From NCBI RefSeq assembly GCF_033807715.1, contig NC_084591.1:46461868-46525867 (forward strand): 64,000 nucleotides of DNA, read 5' to 3'. This document shows positions 42,591-54,242 of this stretch, piece by piece. A program made the translations under genes and the position numbers. The notes beneath the pieces are model-generated. The model had not been told where the DNA came from, made no database searches, and saw nothing but the letters and a program-made list of their open reading frames with translations. The DNA comes from Cololabis saira (taxonomy: Eukaryota > Chordata > Actinopteri > Beloniformes > Belonidae). The stretch's first letter is position 1. The number at the start of each line of letters is the position of its first letter.

Positions 42591-43575
42591 CAACTTCCAA
42601 TCTGGGTTAAGGAGGCTGACACCACCTCCACCTTTAAAACCAAACTTAAAACCTTTCTGTTTAGTAAAGACTATAGTTAGTGTCAGTAAACCTCTAGTTA
42701 GTGTTTAGTAAACCTCTATTTAGTAAACCTCTAGTTAGTGTTTAGTAAACCTCTAGTTAGTGTTTAGTAAACCTCTAGTTAGTAAACCTCTAGTTAGTGT
42801 TTAGTAAACCTCTAGTTAGTGTTTAGTAAACCTCTAGTTAGTAAACCTCTAGTTAGTGTTAGTAAACCTCTAGTTAGTGTTTAATAAACCTCTAGTTAGT
42901 GTTAGTAAACCTCTAGTTAGTGTTTAGTAAACCTCTAGTTAGTAAACCTCTAGTTAGTGTTAGTAAACCTCTAGTTAGTGTTTAGTAAACCTCTAGTTAG
43001 TGTTATTAAACCTCTAGTTAGTGTTTAGTAAACCTATAGTTAGTGTTAGTAAACCTCTAGTTGGTGTTTAGTAAACCTCTAGTTAGTGTTAGTAAACCTC
43101 TAGTTAGTGTTTAGTAAACCTCTAGTCAGTGTTTAGTAAACCTCTAGTTAGTGTTAGTAAACCTCTAGTTAGTGTTTAGTAAACCTCTAGTTAGTGTTAG
43201 TAAACCTCTAGTTAGTGTTAGTAAACCTCTAGTTAGTGTTTAGTAAACCTCTAGCTAGTGTTAGTAAACCTCTAGTTAGTGTTAGTAAACCTCTAGTTAG
43301 TGTTAGTAAACCTCTAGTTAGTGTTTAGTAAACCTCTAGTTAGTGTTAGTAAACCTCTAGTTAGTGTTAGTAAACCTCTAGTTAGTGTTTAGTAAACCTC
43401 TAGTTAGTGTTAGTAAACCTCTAGTTAGTGTTAGTAAACCTCTAGTTAGTGTTAGTAAACCTCTAGTTAGTGTTTAGTAAACCTCTAGTTAGTGTTAGTA
43501 AACCTCTAGTTAGTGTTAGTAAACCTCTAGGTAGTGTTAGTAAACCTCTACTTAATGTTAGTAAACCTCTAGTTA
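42591..43575 (+). repeat. LINE tail expanded into a ~22-bp minisatellite (about 40 copies)
   Basis: Begins with the L2-like tail AACTTCCAATCTGGGTTAAG and TTTAGTAAAG, then repeats of CCTCTAGTTAGTGTTTAGTAAA with 16-, 21- and 22-base variants. The same motif is present only about five times at 20725-20830 and three times at 31290-31355. Confidence 0.95.
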
Positions 43576-43815
43576 GGACTAGAGGAGGTGAAACCAGGAT
43601 TAGAAGACCAGGAACCAGGACTACAAGAGTAGGAACCAGGACTGAAAGAGTAGGAACCATGAATAGAGGAACTGGAACCAGGATTACAAGACTAGGAACC
43701 AGGTGTAGATGAGCTGAAACCAGGACTACAATAGTAGGAACCAATACTAGAGAAGATGAAACCAGTACTACAAGAGGAGGAACCAGGACTATAAGATTAG
43801 GAATCAGGACTCTGT
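43576..43815. repeat. degenerate AACCAGGACTA minisatellite
   Basis: About 20-23-bp irregular units (GGAACCAGGACTACAAGAGT type) immediately after the LINE-derived array. Confidence 0.8.
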
Positions 43816-44370
43816 TTTCCTGTTAAAACCATTTCAGATCTCATACTTGAAACACATTTTCAGCAATGAAACATCCTTTTTTACTGCGATGTGGCTCTGA
43901 TGGATGATGGTAGCGTCGACGTTCCAGGTCAAACAAATAGGGATATAACACTTGTGTCGTCTGTTGATCATACCCCAACAGGAGGCCGTCAGAATGGAGA
44001 TGGTCCATTTAATCAGTGGTGAGTGTTTCCACCAGAGACCGTACCATCCATCACAGCAGTCCACACAAAGTCCACACAGCAGTCCACACAAAAACATACA
44101 AAAGATTACAATAATCACAAATCAAAAAGGGTGAAAACATTCACCAGAATTCCTAAAATAATAAGTTAAAAGTAAAACAAAAGAAAAGATTAAATAACCA
44201 AACAAAAACATCAAAATCTTAAGTAACAATATTTGCTATAAAACAAAGGAACCAGGTATGAAACAAAGAGCGCAGTCTGAACGCACCTGAAAAGGATGCA
44301 GCACCTCAGCACCTCAGCAGAGGCCACTAATTCACTCCAGATGGTGACCAGCAGTCGTGAAATCATTTCT
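43816..44370. other. unassigned stretch
   Basis: CCACACAAAGTCCACACAGC short repeats near 44060; nothing else recognised. Confidence 0.4.
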
Positions 44371-44371
44371 C

Positions 44372-44372
<1 letters not shown>

Positions 44373-44403
<31 letters not shown>

Positions 44404-44409
44404 CTACAT

Positions 44410-44466
<57 letters not shown>

Positions 44467-44512
44467 TAGGTGAGTGTGTGTGTGCGTACGTACGTGAGTG
44501 TGTGTGTGTGTT
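44373..44512. repeat. (TG)n microsatellite, interrupted
   Basis: TG dinucleotides with a few TGCGCC and TACG interruptions. Confidence 0.95.
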
Positions 44513-44927
44513 AGTGTTAACCAGAGAGAGCCAGAGACAGTTAGATGGATAGAGGGCCAGGCTCAGACTGACCTTAACCAGATCAATAGTGAAATCCAAC
44601 GACCACCTCTATGATCAGGCAGATTGCTGCTCGTCTCCTTTGGTCTTCAGAGAGAACATGTGGTGGAAAAGCAAGAAGATACTTGCACTTGTGGGCGTGT
44701 AACCCGAGCCCATGATGGTGGCAGACTCGCTGCAGTCGCAGGGTCAGTCACCTCAGGATTAAATGACTCCAGCAGGAGAAACTGGACTCACTGGGAGCGA
44801 CTGGGATTCACTTAGTGACACTGAAGAAAGCTCAACCTTCCCAGAACCAGCCCAGCTCTTCTCTGCCTGCACGTCTGGTGCTCATTTATAAGTTTCTTAT
44901 CACATGCATAGTTATACCAGCACAACA

Positions 44928-45079
44928 TCCATCCATCCATCCATCCATCCATCCATCCATCCATCCATCCATCCATCCATCCATCCATCCATCCATCCAT
45001 CCATCCATCCATCCATCCATCCATCCATCCATCCATCCATCCATCCATATATCCATCCATCCATCCATCCATCCATCCA
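44928..45079. repeat. (CATC)n microsatellite, ~150 bp
   Basis: Near-perfect CATC tetramers with one ATAT interruption. The open frames of Met-Asp-Gly-Trp or His-Pro-Ser-Ile repeats over it are spurious. Confidence 0.97.
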
Positions 45080-45750
45080 AAGTTATGCCAGAAAATAGAG
45101 ACTATCAAATATTGACCAATCAGAAGAAGGGGTGGGGCTAATTCATGCCAATGAAGGTCAAGTACTCAATACCGAGTCCAATGACACCACCCACGACTAT
45201 CTATGTCAAACCATTCAAAAGTTATGGCAGAAAGTAGGAACTATCAAATATGGACCAACCAAATGAAGGGGGGGCGCGCTTTTTGGCGTCTAGCGTCGCC
45301 ACGGTAACGCTTTTGACTGACAAAAATAATGCGCGTCGTCGCAGGATGGAGACGCACATTTTGAGGTATAACACACCTGGGTGCACGTTACGGTTCAGGT
45401 ATTAACTGCCGAAGGAATGGCATTAATTCCGCCAATACAAAATTACACGATTAATTCTAAATGGCCAACTTTCTGTTGGGTTTGGGCCATGGCTCCAAAA
45501 TACTTTTCTTTAAGTTGCCACATGATACAGGTGTGTACCGATTTTCGTGCATGTACGTCAAACCGTATTGTGGTACTTGAGGCACAAAGTTTTCTAGGGG
45601 GCGCTGTTGAGCCATTTTGCCACGCCCATTAATGAAAACCATTAAATATCACATTTTTCGCCAGGCCTGGCTTGGTGCAAAATTTGGTGACTTTTGCGGC
45701 ACGTTTAGGGGGAAAAAAGGCCCTCATTTCATCAGAAGAAGAAAGAAATA

Positions 45751-45838
<88 letters not shown>

Positions 45839-45895
45839 AAAATTCCTACAGATACAATAGGGCCTTCGCACTGTAAGTACTCGGGCCCTAATTAA
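45080..45895. mobile_element. dispersed repeat family X, copy 1
   Basis: Shares AAGTTATGGCAGAAA, GGGGCTAATTCATG, TTTTCTAGGGGGCGCTGTTG and GTAAGTACTCGGGCCCTAA with 61670-62595. It carries (GAAA)n at 45745-45840. No coding text. Confidence 0.8.
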
Positions 45896-46139
45896 AAGCA
45901 AGGTAAAATATAATAAAGAAATTAAAGTTTACAAGTGAATTTACACATGAAGACGACATGTAACGATGAACACAATAATAAAACCCCGGCTGTGGGGTCC
46001 CTGCTCCCCCAGTTCAGAGGCCACTATGGCATTGAATGCTGACCTATGTAGCTACGTCACTTACCCAGCCCCCCCCACCCCCACCCCCCAGCCCCTGAGG
46101 ATGGTGTGCAGGATGTGTGTGACAGCATCCATTGCCATC

Positions 46140-46470
46140 CTCACCACTTTATTAGGTACAGCAGGTGTACGTGACAACATGGCTGGTGGGTGTACATGTC
46201 GTACATACACCTCCCTTTGCCTTCAGAACAGCTTGAACTCCTAGTGTCATGATTACCACGGTGCTGACATGAAAGAAGTTGCTGCCAATTTGTTGGCTGA
46301 ACATCCAAAATGAGAATCTCCTGTTCCACCACATGGATGGCGACCTCACGACGATGGAGGCCCCTACGGTACAGTCAGCTCATGTCACCAGTCTGAGATG
46401 ACATGGTGCAGTATCCTTGGTTCCATGCTTTCGCCACCCACAACCATCAGAAACCCCGGCTCGACACAAA
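46140..46470. mobile_element. dispersed repeat with ACTTTATTAGGTACA head
   Basis: CACTTTATTAGGTACAGCAG is a widely dispersed fish transposon end. The rest is a decayed non-coding body. No second end seen. Confidence 0.5.
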
Positions 46471-46529
46471 GGTCTACGTTTACAGGTCTGCTGGAGCCCA
46501 GGAATGTAGCATTCAGGTATGGTGACATG

Positions 46530-46770
46530 GACTGGAGGAGCAGCAGTGGTCTCCATCTTTCAAATGGATTTGTATTCTTTTTTTCTTTTATCTCCCTTTT
46601 TGGGGGGTCATTTTCTGGTTATTTTGCTGTTGTATTGATCCACTGCTCTCCCTAGGTGGAGACATTGTTCATGTGTATGGTTGATTGTCTTATGTTGTAT
46701 TGTTGTGGCCATGGTGGCAATGACGTTTCCCCTTTGGAGATTATTAAAGTTGAATCCAATCCAATCCAAA
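46530..46770 (+). mobile_element. LINE 3' tail (ATCCA repeats)
   Basis: Ends GGAGATTATTAAAGTTGAATCC followed by AATCC repeats, a LINE-type 3' terminus. Confidence 0.6.
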
Positions 46771-46785
46771 TCTTCAAGCACCTTA

Positions 46786-47543
46786 TGGCGCTTTTACACT
46801 AGTACCTATTCAGCGTGACTCGTCTCACCTTGCCCTCCTTTGTTTTTAGACACCCAGATGAGAAGTAGGAGGTTGGAGAGAAGCTGCTGTGACGTATTTG
46901 ATTGTGTATCTAAACAGAGAAGACAACAAGACTAAAGATGTAGAACCTGGAGGAGATGATAGATGTGCTGCTTGTGTTCGATATCAAGTTAAAAAATGAG
47001 AGTGAGAGAAGCTTCAAGCGGCAACGCTTTTTAAAAAAATTTTGTTTGTCTCAGCGCTGCTGAAAAGTCATCTGGAGTCGTGAGCAGCTATGAAGAGACA
47101 GAGCTCCTGGTAGATCTGGTCGTTCCTTATCTCCCGTCTAGATCCCTTTTTAATTCTCTCCTCAGCACCAGGTTTATGAACATCTGACCCTCAGAGTTGG
47201 ATCACCAAACAGACATTTTTGTGCTGCCATTGCCTGTCGAATAAAATGAAGAAGCCGCGAGTCGCTCTTTCTCTGATTTCCACCTCCTGACTCAGACGTC
47301 TGACTCCAACCCCCGACTAATCGGTGGCCTGTAATGTGATGACGTCAGGTGTGTGTGATCAGTAAGGTACAAGGAGGATGTTGCATCACAGGAGATGTTG
47401 AGATTCTTCAGCACGCTTAGAACCTCGACAGAGTAGCTACAGAAAAAGTATTACTCCACCCGCCTCCACCCCTAGTGGAAAAGCGCAAAACCGGGGCATG
47501 GCGAGTCAAGTCGCGCTGAGTAGGTGATAGTGGAAAGGCGCCA
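46786..47543. mobile_element. PIF/Harbinger-like MITE with TTA target duplication
   Basis: The left TGGCGCTTTTACACTAGTAC and the right end are inverse repeats of about 40 bp (TGGCGCCTTTCCACTA from the right). TTA lies on both sides (46783-46785, 47544-47546). 758 bp, no transposase. Confidence 0.8.
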
Positions 47544-47885
47544 TTATTGTCACCTGGAGCAGCAGCACATTCTACCTCATCAGAAAAGCCCAGGAAGCTC
47601 ATCCCTGAGCTCACAGTGCTGCAGGGGGATGGAGGATGTTCCCTCCCCCGGCATCACCGTGGACTGTATCACCACTTCAGAGAAAAGAAGGACAGCATGA
47701 GGGGGTCGAGGAGCAGCTGACCTGTTGGCTGTCCTCCCGTCGGGAGCAGAACCTGACTGCTGCTCTGAAGACAAGAACCACCTGGATCGCTCTTCGTGTT
47801 GTTTTCACCATATTCTGATCCTGCCGTCTGAAGTGGACACTCATCCAACCAGTTTTTGTTTTTGTGGTTGGTCCAGTTTTGCTGA

Positions 47886-48013
47886 GTCTTCTCTTCTCTT
47901 CTCTTCTCTTCTCTTCTCTTCTCTTCTCTTCTCTTCTCTTCTCTTCTCTTCTCTTCTCTTCTCTTCTCTTCTCTTCTCTTCTCTTCTCTTCTCTTCTCTT
48001 CTCTTCTCTTCTC
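47886..48013. repeat. (TTCTC)n microsatellite, about 26 copies
   Basis: A perfect pentamer run. Long Leu-Phe-Ser-Ser or Arg-Glu-Glu-Lys frames over it are artefacts. Confidence 0.97.
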
Positions 48014-48295
48014 CATCTGCCTCTAGTTTGGACCTGTTCTGCTTCTGTTCTACTCCACCAGTTGATATTTTTTACTTTCTATCATCTCCAGCTAGTCTGT
48101 CCATCTTCCTCTGATCTCTGACCTCAGACATTTCCGGATGGCTGCTGCTCTATGTTGTTTGGGGTCATTCTCCATAACCCCTGCAGGTGGTTGTGGGTTA
48201 AAACCTCAGCAGACCAGCCGTCTGGCAACCATGCCATGTTTCAATGTCCCTTTTCTTTAAAAAATATTTGTATCCTGTTTTTTTTCCCCTTTTTT

Positions 48296-48535
48296 TATCA
48301 CCCAGTGCTCTTACCTAAGTGACAGTCCTGGGCATTGCTCCCTCTACCAACCCCGGGAGTTCCTGCACTGAGCTCAGGTCTCCTCCTTAACTTGAGGAGT
48401 GAGCAGGCCGCATCTTTTCACCAGACAGGGTGGGGTTTCTCTGGCCGGACGTAGCGCGTGGACGGATCACGTTATTTTGGCCAGATCCTCCCCACCCCAT
48501 CTGGTGCCCCAGTTGGCCAGAGGGGGCATGTAAAT
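48296..48535 (-). mobile_element. SINE 3' fragment
   Basis: Matches the 3' part of the SINE at 41588-42081 in reverse (TGAGCTCAGGTCTCCTCCTT, CCAGATCCTCCCCACCCCAT). The tRNA-like head is missing. Confidence 0.75.
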
Positions 48536-48814
48536 AAAGCACTGCCGAGGTCTTGGGAATTAAGTTATTAACAAAAGTAGGGATATCACCAGAGAGTCCT
48601 AGAGTCCTCCGACCATTGCGCTTGCCGGTCACGTGACCTCCCTGAAAATAGCCACTTTAAGGGACACGCTAATCCAAGAACCAACTCCACTATTGCAGTT
48701 TAGTGAATTTTATAAGTGTGAATACTTTCAAAACAGAATTTAAATTAAAATTCAGAATTAGAGGCAGGCGATATTCATAAGCCATCAGTGAGTCCTCCCT
48801 CTCTAATTATTTTA

Positions 48815-49232
48815 ATCCCCAATTTTTTATGCATATTATCAGTGCTCCTACCTAAGTCAGTCCTGGCCATTGCTCCCTCTACCAACCCCGGGAGCTGCAC
48901 TGAGCTCAAGTCTCCTCCTCCTGAGTGAGCAGTTTATTTTCACCAGACAGGGTAGGGCTTCTCTGGCCAGATGTAGCCAGATCCTCCCCACCCCATCTGG
49001 CGCCCAGAGGAGGCATGTATAGCCCTATGTTTTTGTGAGGGGCTAACAAGGGAAAACAGGGAGAATATGCAAACTCCATACAGAAAGGCCCTTTCTCCAA
49101 CCCCACCCAGGGTGTGGGCACTGAAGTCATGGGGGAACTTAACACACACTTCAGCGCCCACAGCAGGAATCGAACCCAGGACCTTCTTGCTGTGAGACGG
49201 CTGCACTACCAGCTGTGCCACTGTCGGCCTCC
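48815..49232 (-). mobile_element. tRNA-derived SINE, near full length
   Basis: Reverse of the 41588 family, with the B box as GGAATCGAACCC near 49166 and the head ending CTGTGCCACTGTCGGCC. Confidence 0.85.
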
Positions 49233-49235
49233 TCT

Positions 49236-49318
49236 GATGGACTTAGTTGCCATTCTGGGGACTTGAACCTGGATCCTCCAGACCCAATCCAACCTCTGTA
49301 GCCACTAGACTACCCCAT
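49236..49318 (-). mobile_element. second tRNA-like SINE head
   Basis: On the minus strand GGGGTAGTCTAGTGGCTACA carries an A box (TAGTCTAGTGG) and GGTTCAAGTCC is a B box. It is about 80 bases and lacks a clear intact tRNA fold, so it is called SINE-derived rather than a tRNA gene. Confidence 0.6.
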
Positions 49319-49499
49319 GAAGTCATGGAACATGTTCTCCTGGTGAGGCCTTCAGAGAGACGTCCTCACTGTGGACAATGCTTGTGCTGGAGAAGACAAT
49401 ATTCTTCATTTCTAACCCTATAAGGTTAATCATCGCCTCAGTGACTTGTGCGAAAATAACCGAGTCAAATTCCATGTCTTGTCTGACCTGGCCAAATCA

Positions 49500-49697
49500 A
49501 CATGATTCTGATTCTTTATTTTTTTTTTTATTTATTTATTTTTTTTTTTAGGGCTCTAGTGGCCCTTTATTGAGATGCAGACTGGAAATGGGTAGCAAAG
49601 GTGCGCGGGCTGGATTCGAACCCGCGACCGCTGCAGGAGGAGGACTGTAGCCTCAGTATATGAGCCGCTGCTTAACCCCCTGCGCCACCGAGCAGCC
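49500..49697 (-). mobile_element. third-type tRNA SINE, copy a
   Basis: The minus strand starts GGGCTGCTCGGTGGCGCAGG with B box GGTTCGAATCC, then a short body and T-rich flank. Directly followed by copy b. Confidence 0.85.
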
Positions 49698-49858
49698 CAT
49701 GATTCTGATTCTTTATTCAAGTTGCAGACAGGAAGGGGGTAGAGAGAGAGAATGGGGATGACATGCGGGATTCCAACCTGCGACCGCTGCAGGAGGACTG
49801 TAGCCTCAGTATATGAGGCGCTTGATTAACCCACTGCGCCACCAAGAAGCCCACAAGT
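49698..49858 (-). mobile_element. third-type tRNA SINE, copy b
   Basis: The minus strand starts GGGCTTCTTGGTGGCGCAGT, same family as copy a; B box GGTTGGAATCC is altered. The repeated GATTCTGATTCTTTATT at both tails looks like a target duplication or tail-on-head insertion. Confidence 0.85.
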
Positions 49859-50202
49859 TAAATTTTAGTGCAGTTAAACATAACAGAGCCATTCAAATTT
49901 ACTCCAGCCTGGTTGTAGTTGCTGGACTTAAGTCCTTCATGCAACCGCCGCTGGAAAACTGCACCAAAACGTAAAGGTGGCTTCAGGGTCGAGTTGTGGT
50001 TGTCGTGTTTGTTCTTCCTTTGATGCTGGCCTTGCCCTTGAGCAACACCAGTCCCCCCCCCGCCCCCCCCCCCGACTCCAGCTGCTCAACATGAGCAGCT
50101 GTTGTCCGTGTGCTGGTCCAGACAGGACAGAGAGCAGGTCATGTGACCGCCGCAGGGCGTGTGTGGTCACTGTGTGTGTCCTGAGCAGCTGCTCCTGCTT
50201 TG

Positions 50203-50415
50203 CACTGCAAAAACTCAAAATCTTAACAAGAATATGTGTCTTATTTCTACTTAAAATGTCTCATTTTTATTCAAAAAAATCTCATTACACTTAAAACAAG
50301 AGTCATTACCAGAAAGATAACTTGTTATTTGACAATTTTCACCTGTTTCAAGTAAATTTTCACTTGAAATAAGTAGAAGTAGAGATTTATCTTATTTTAT
50401 CTTGTTTTTTTTTCA
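50203..50415. mobile_element. long-hairpin MITE, copy 3 (left arm only)
   Basis: Starts CACTGCAAAAACTCAAAATC and follows the left arm of 495-900, then breaks off near the middle. Confidence 0.8.
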
Positions 50416-50423
50416 CTAATTTC

Positions 50424-50467
50424 TCTAATCTCACCGTATCGTGAGATTAGTGTATCGTTACACCCCT
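50424..50467. mobile_element. solo end of the exon-5-donor hAT family
   Basis: GAGATTAGTGTATCGTTACA followed by CCCCTA matches the right end of 2836-3585. Confidence 0.75.
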
Positions 50468-50469
50468 AG

Positions 50470-51087
50470 TAACAGGTAACCTCACCCCCTGAGTTACCTG
50501 TCTCACCTCCCTCCCCTGCGGGTCCTGGATGCTGGGGCTCCTGCACGCGTCTCTGCTCCTCCCAGGTCGTGTGTGGACTTCCTGCGGTGCAGAACTGTTT
50601 TTTGATATTTAAGGACTTTTGTTTGACGACTCCCACCTCTATCTTCCGCCACACCTCCACCACAACACCTCCATCTGCTCCGTCTCTGAGAGGACGTGAA
50701 GAAGCCCGAGGGGCTCCGGGGGCAGATGGTGGGGGGCAGCAAGAGGTTATCTCTGGTGGCTCAGCGGAACAGTGTTCTTAAAAAATAGTTCATTTCAATT
50801 TTGTGAAGGAACTAGAAACATGAAATAAATATTTGTAGTTTAGTTAGTTTATTTATTTAGCAATATAAGAAAATTGAACAATAAATGTAAAAACATTGAA
50901 ATAACATGCAAGGAAAGGAAGAAGCCTGGTGGCTTATATAGAATCATTTCCATATACGAATAAAAAACAAAACAAAAGCTACACAAGGGGGAGTAAACAA
51001 ACAAAAAACACAAAAGAAAATGTAACTCAGATTAAATAATAAACACTACAAAGATGAAACAATAAGAAAGTTCTTTAAATTTCACAG
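50470..51087. other. unassigned stretch
   Basis: Short open frames only. The second half is AT-rich. Confidence 0.4.
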
Positions 51088-51366
51088 TCAACCTTCTGGT
51101 GAAGTGAATGAATGAATGAATGAATGAATGAATGAATGAATGAATGAATTTTTTTTTTATGTATATAAAAATTAAAGTAAAAATAAAAAAAATAAAAAAA
51201 AGATAAACATTTACATCTATATATTTACATATGTTAAACCTTCTGGTGAAGTGAATGAATGAATGAATGAATGAATGAATGAATGAATGAATTATTTTTT
51301 TATGTATATAAAAATGAAAGTAAAAATTTAAAAAAATAAAAAGAAACATTTACATCTTCATATTCA
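51088..51366. repeat. 149-bp tandem duplication with (GAAT)n
   Basis: AACCTTCTGGTGAAGTGAAT at 51089 recurs at 51238 with the following GAAT array and A/T-rich part. Two copies. Confidence 0.9.
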
Positions 51367-51671
51367 CATATTCCTACCCCTTTATAACTCTATGGATATA
51401 CATTATTGCTATTATTATATCTACACAATATCCATATAAATATAATCTATATAAATACTACGTAAACATGCCTATTATTACATAATTATCCATATAAGTA
51501 TATAGAACATATAAATATTACATAAATATTATATCAATATCTAGAAAATACAAATATTATATAAATCTATATAAATATACACTATATAAACTACATAGAT
51601 ATCCCTATAAATATATGTGTGCTACACACCCAATAAATATATAACATATATTACATAATTATAACTAGACC
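51367..51671. other. AT-rich stretch
   Basis: ATATAAATATTA-type low-complexity sequence. No gene seen. Confidence 0.7.
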
Positions 51672-52690
51672 AGTGATTCTTAACCATAGGGCCGCGGCCC
51701 ACACTTGGGCCGCGAGCGCCATCTAGTGGGCCGCGAAAAAAATTCAGTTTTGTACGTGTGGGCCACGAGGGCCGCGGGACTGCATAGCAACTCCCGACCA
51801 AATGAGGAGAAGAAGACCCTCAGCTAGCTCTAGGTGTAATAGTAAGAGAAATGGTGTGTATTTATAGAGTAAATCCTTCATTTTGCACAGAGTAGGTTTA
51901 GATCCGCCAGGATCAGGGATCGATTATTTGGGTCTGCGCCCAGAGCGAGCGAGCACGGCGTGATCATTTATCCTGACTCGTCCGCGCAGCCGGGGAGGTC
52001 GGTGCCGCTCGGGCGGTGGGCTCCATCGTTACTGCTGAAGGATGGTATATGTAGATGTGTCTGCTGGACTGGACTGTTGTTCGGGCTCGCAAAAGCATCG
52101 GAAAGTGACTCTGCTGCAGCGGCCAGAGAGCTGCGGGTTCTGCCCGGCCGTCTCAGCTGATCAGGCTCGGATGAAATCCGACAGGCGCAGTCCTGACAAC
52201 TTATTAATGTAAATAAAACTTAGTAAGTAATTAGCTTGACTCTTACAGAGATGAGAAGCCTAACAGGTGGAAAGGGAAGTTCAACCCGGAATGGACAGAT
52301 TCATCCTGGTTCAGTCTTCCCACTGGGACAAAACCAGTGTCTCATACGTTCAGAGACCGTGGCGTTCAAAGTGCGAAAGTAAAACGCCACTGAAACAAAA
52401 CACAAAGTTTTTCATCAAACATATCCACTCAAGTCTGAACTGAAGTCACAGAAAATAAGCTGACCATCTTAAACATGTTTGGGTCCACATACAGCTGTGA
52501 AGCAGCTTTCTCCACAATGAACATAATTAAAACTAAATATCGTTCCAGGTTCACCAATGAGCACCTTCTCATGTGCATGAGAACCTGACACCATCCAGCC
52601 CAGATTTAAAGTCCTGGCAGGAGAAATTAGAGCTCAGTTCTCTCACTGAACGACAGAAAGTGAGGGCATAAGATTAAGGGGAAGAAAGAA
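51672..52690 (+). mobile_element. decayed hAT element
   Basis: Starts with the hAT-type CAGTGATTCTTAACCATAGG and GGGCCGCGGCCC ends, followed by transposase remnants. The right terminal repeat was not found. Confidence 0.7.
52270..52660 (+). pseudogene. hAT transposase relic
   Basis: The N-terminal zinc-finger-like part reads FNPEWTDS then a frameshift. The C-terminal dimerisation part reads MFGSTYSCEAAFSTMNIIKT, then KYRSRFTNEHLLMCMRT and a stop. The middle (RNase H-like catalytic core) is deleted. Confidence 0.8.
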
Positions 52691-52955
52691 AAACTGCAAA
52701 ACTTTTAAATTGCTAAGATGTGTTTATATTAATTTATTATAAAAATGGGTTGAGACAATTAACAAAGAAAAGGGGAAATTCAAACTGCTGGTAAAGAAAT
52801 AAAATAAGATAGCATTTGAAAAATAAAATAAAATCTTATTTATTTTATTTTTAAGAGAAAAAAATGTGTAATTGAAGTTACACATGTTAATGGGCAAATA
52901 TGTACTTTTTTAATATAACAGTCAGATGCAGATGTTGATACAACTATGAGGCTAC

Positions 52956-52960
<5 letters not shown>

Positions 52961-53042
<82 letters not shown>
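52961..53042. repeat. (TA)n microsatellite, left of hAT insertion
   Basis: Perfect TA run of about 80 bases. Confidence 0.97.
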
Positions 53043-53045
<3 letters not shown>

Positions 53046-54110
53046 GGCTGCACATAATTATTTTGGTCTGGTGCTCAGAGGAGCCCCTGGATATGTGACT
53101 TGGGCCTCCAAAAACGCGGTGACCCGTCTCGCCGGATCGATAAAAGAGGGATGCAGGAATAAGTTATAGGCAAAAACGATATTTATTCACTTATAAAGAT
53201 GAATGGCTCAATATGGTCCTTTACAAAGTTAATTTATTTCAATAATTCAACTAGAAAATGGTGTAAAAGTTAATTTATTTCAATAATTCAACTAGAATAT
53301 GGTGTAAAAGTTAATTTATTTCAATAATTCAACTAGAATATGGTGTAAAAGTTAATATATTTCAATAATTCAACTTAAAAGGTGAAACTAATATATTACC
53401 TAGTCTTATTACATGCAAAGCAAGATATGTTAAACCTTTATTTGTTATAATTTTGATGATGGAATTGTTTATTGATTTCATAAAATATTCTCTAATTTAT
53501 TTTTTATTTGGGGTTTTCATAAACTGTGAGCCATAATTAGAGAGCAGCAGCTGGCGCAGGTAACTGCTGCACGCAGTGACGGACACTGGCTGATTTATGG
53601 TTCCGCGTTGCACCAACGCAGAGCTTACGGAGTAGGATACGCGGGAGCGCGAACGTACGGTGCGCGTCGCCGCGTAACATCATGCAGCCACTTCTCGGCG
53701 GAACACACGTTTTCTGTTTGATTCGGGTAGTGGTTCAGTTTGGCGTCTCTTTGTAGTTGGTGGTGTTGGAACGCCAAAATAATTACTTAATGGCGCTTGC
53801 TTCTTGGACATTTTGACGAGACTTGTCGGGGTCTAGGTTTGTTCAGTAAAACTGATCCTTACCTTTCTCCCTGCGCAACCCACCGCAGCAACGGACGCGC
53901 TGTGATTGGCCAGCCCAGTACCAACTTTGAGTGGCAGTTCTGGGGAAAAGCTCTCCCAATAGATGTTTTAATATTAGTATTCTGGTCTGGCCACAACCAA
54001 TAATATGAGCCCCAACTGTTGGTACGCAAAAGCGCTTCGCAGCACAAGATTGGCAGCGCACTGTGGATTTTGACGGCGCATGCGCTCTGGCGGCCCACTT
54101 ATGTGCAGCC

Positions 54111-54113
<3 letters not shown>
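53043..54113. mobile_element. hAT-type element inserted in a (TA)n tract
   Basis: The ends CAGGGCTGCACATAA and TTATGTGCAGCCCTG are perfect (the right is preceded by CGGCCCAC). The (TA)n runs on both sides act as the target duplication. It carries a mariner-like MITE and no intact transposase. Confidence 0.85.
53222..53560. mobile_element. mariner-like MITE, internally duplicated
   Basis: Three to four copies of a ~55-bp unit containing GGTGTAAAAGTTAATTTATT, then the body seen at 6926-7200. Confidence 0.75.

Positions 54114-54166
<53 letters not shown>
54114..54166. repeat. (TA)n microsatellite, right of hAT insertion
   Basis: TA run of about 50 bases, probably once continuous with 52961-53042. 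Confidence 0.95.
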
Positions 54167-54168
<2 letters not shown>

Positions 54169-54242
54169 TATGATGTTCTGGACCTTCGCTGCTATACAGT
54201 GTTAATATTTAACGGGCCTCGGGCCACTCTGTACTGAAAAAA

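Noticed and set aside
42660..43575. CRISPR-like array because of regular short repeats
   Set aside because: Units are directly adjacent without unique spacers, in a vertebrate genome, and derive from a LINE tail.
44812..45141. Open frames of MDGW and HPSI repeats
   Set aside because: Translation of a (CATC)n microsatellite.
47669..48121. Long REEK and LFSS frames
   Set aside because: Translation of a (TTCTC)n microsatellite.
49236..49318. Free-standing tRNA gene
   Set aside because: A and B boxes are present, but the fold is not convincingly intact and it sits within a SINE cluster.
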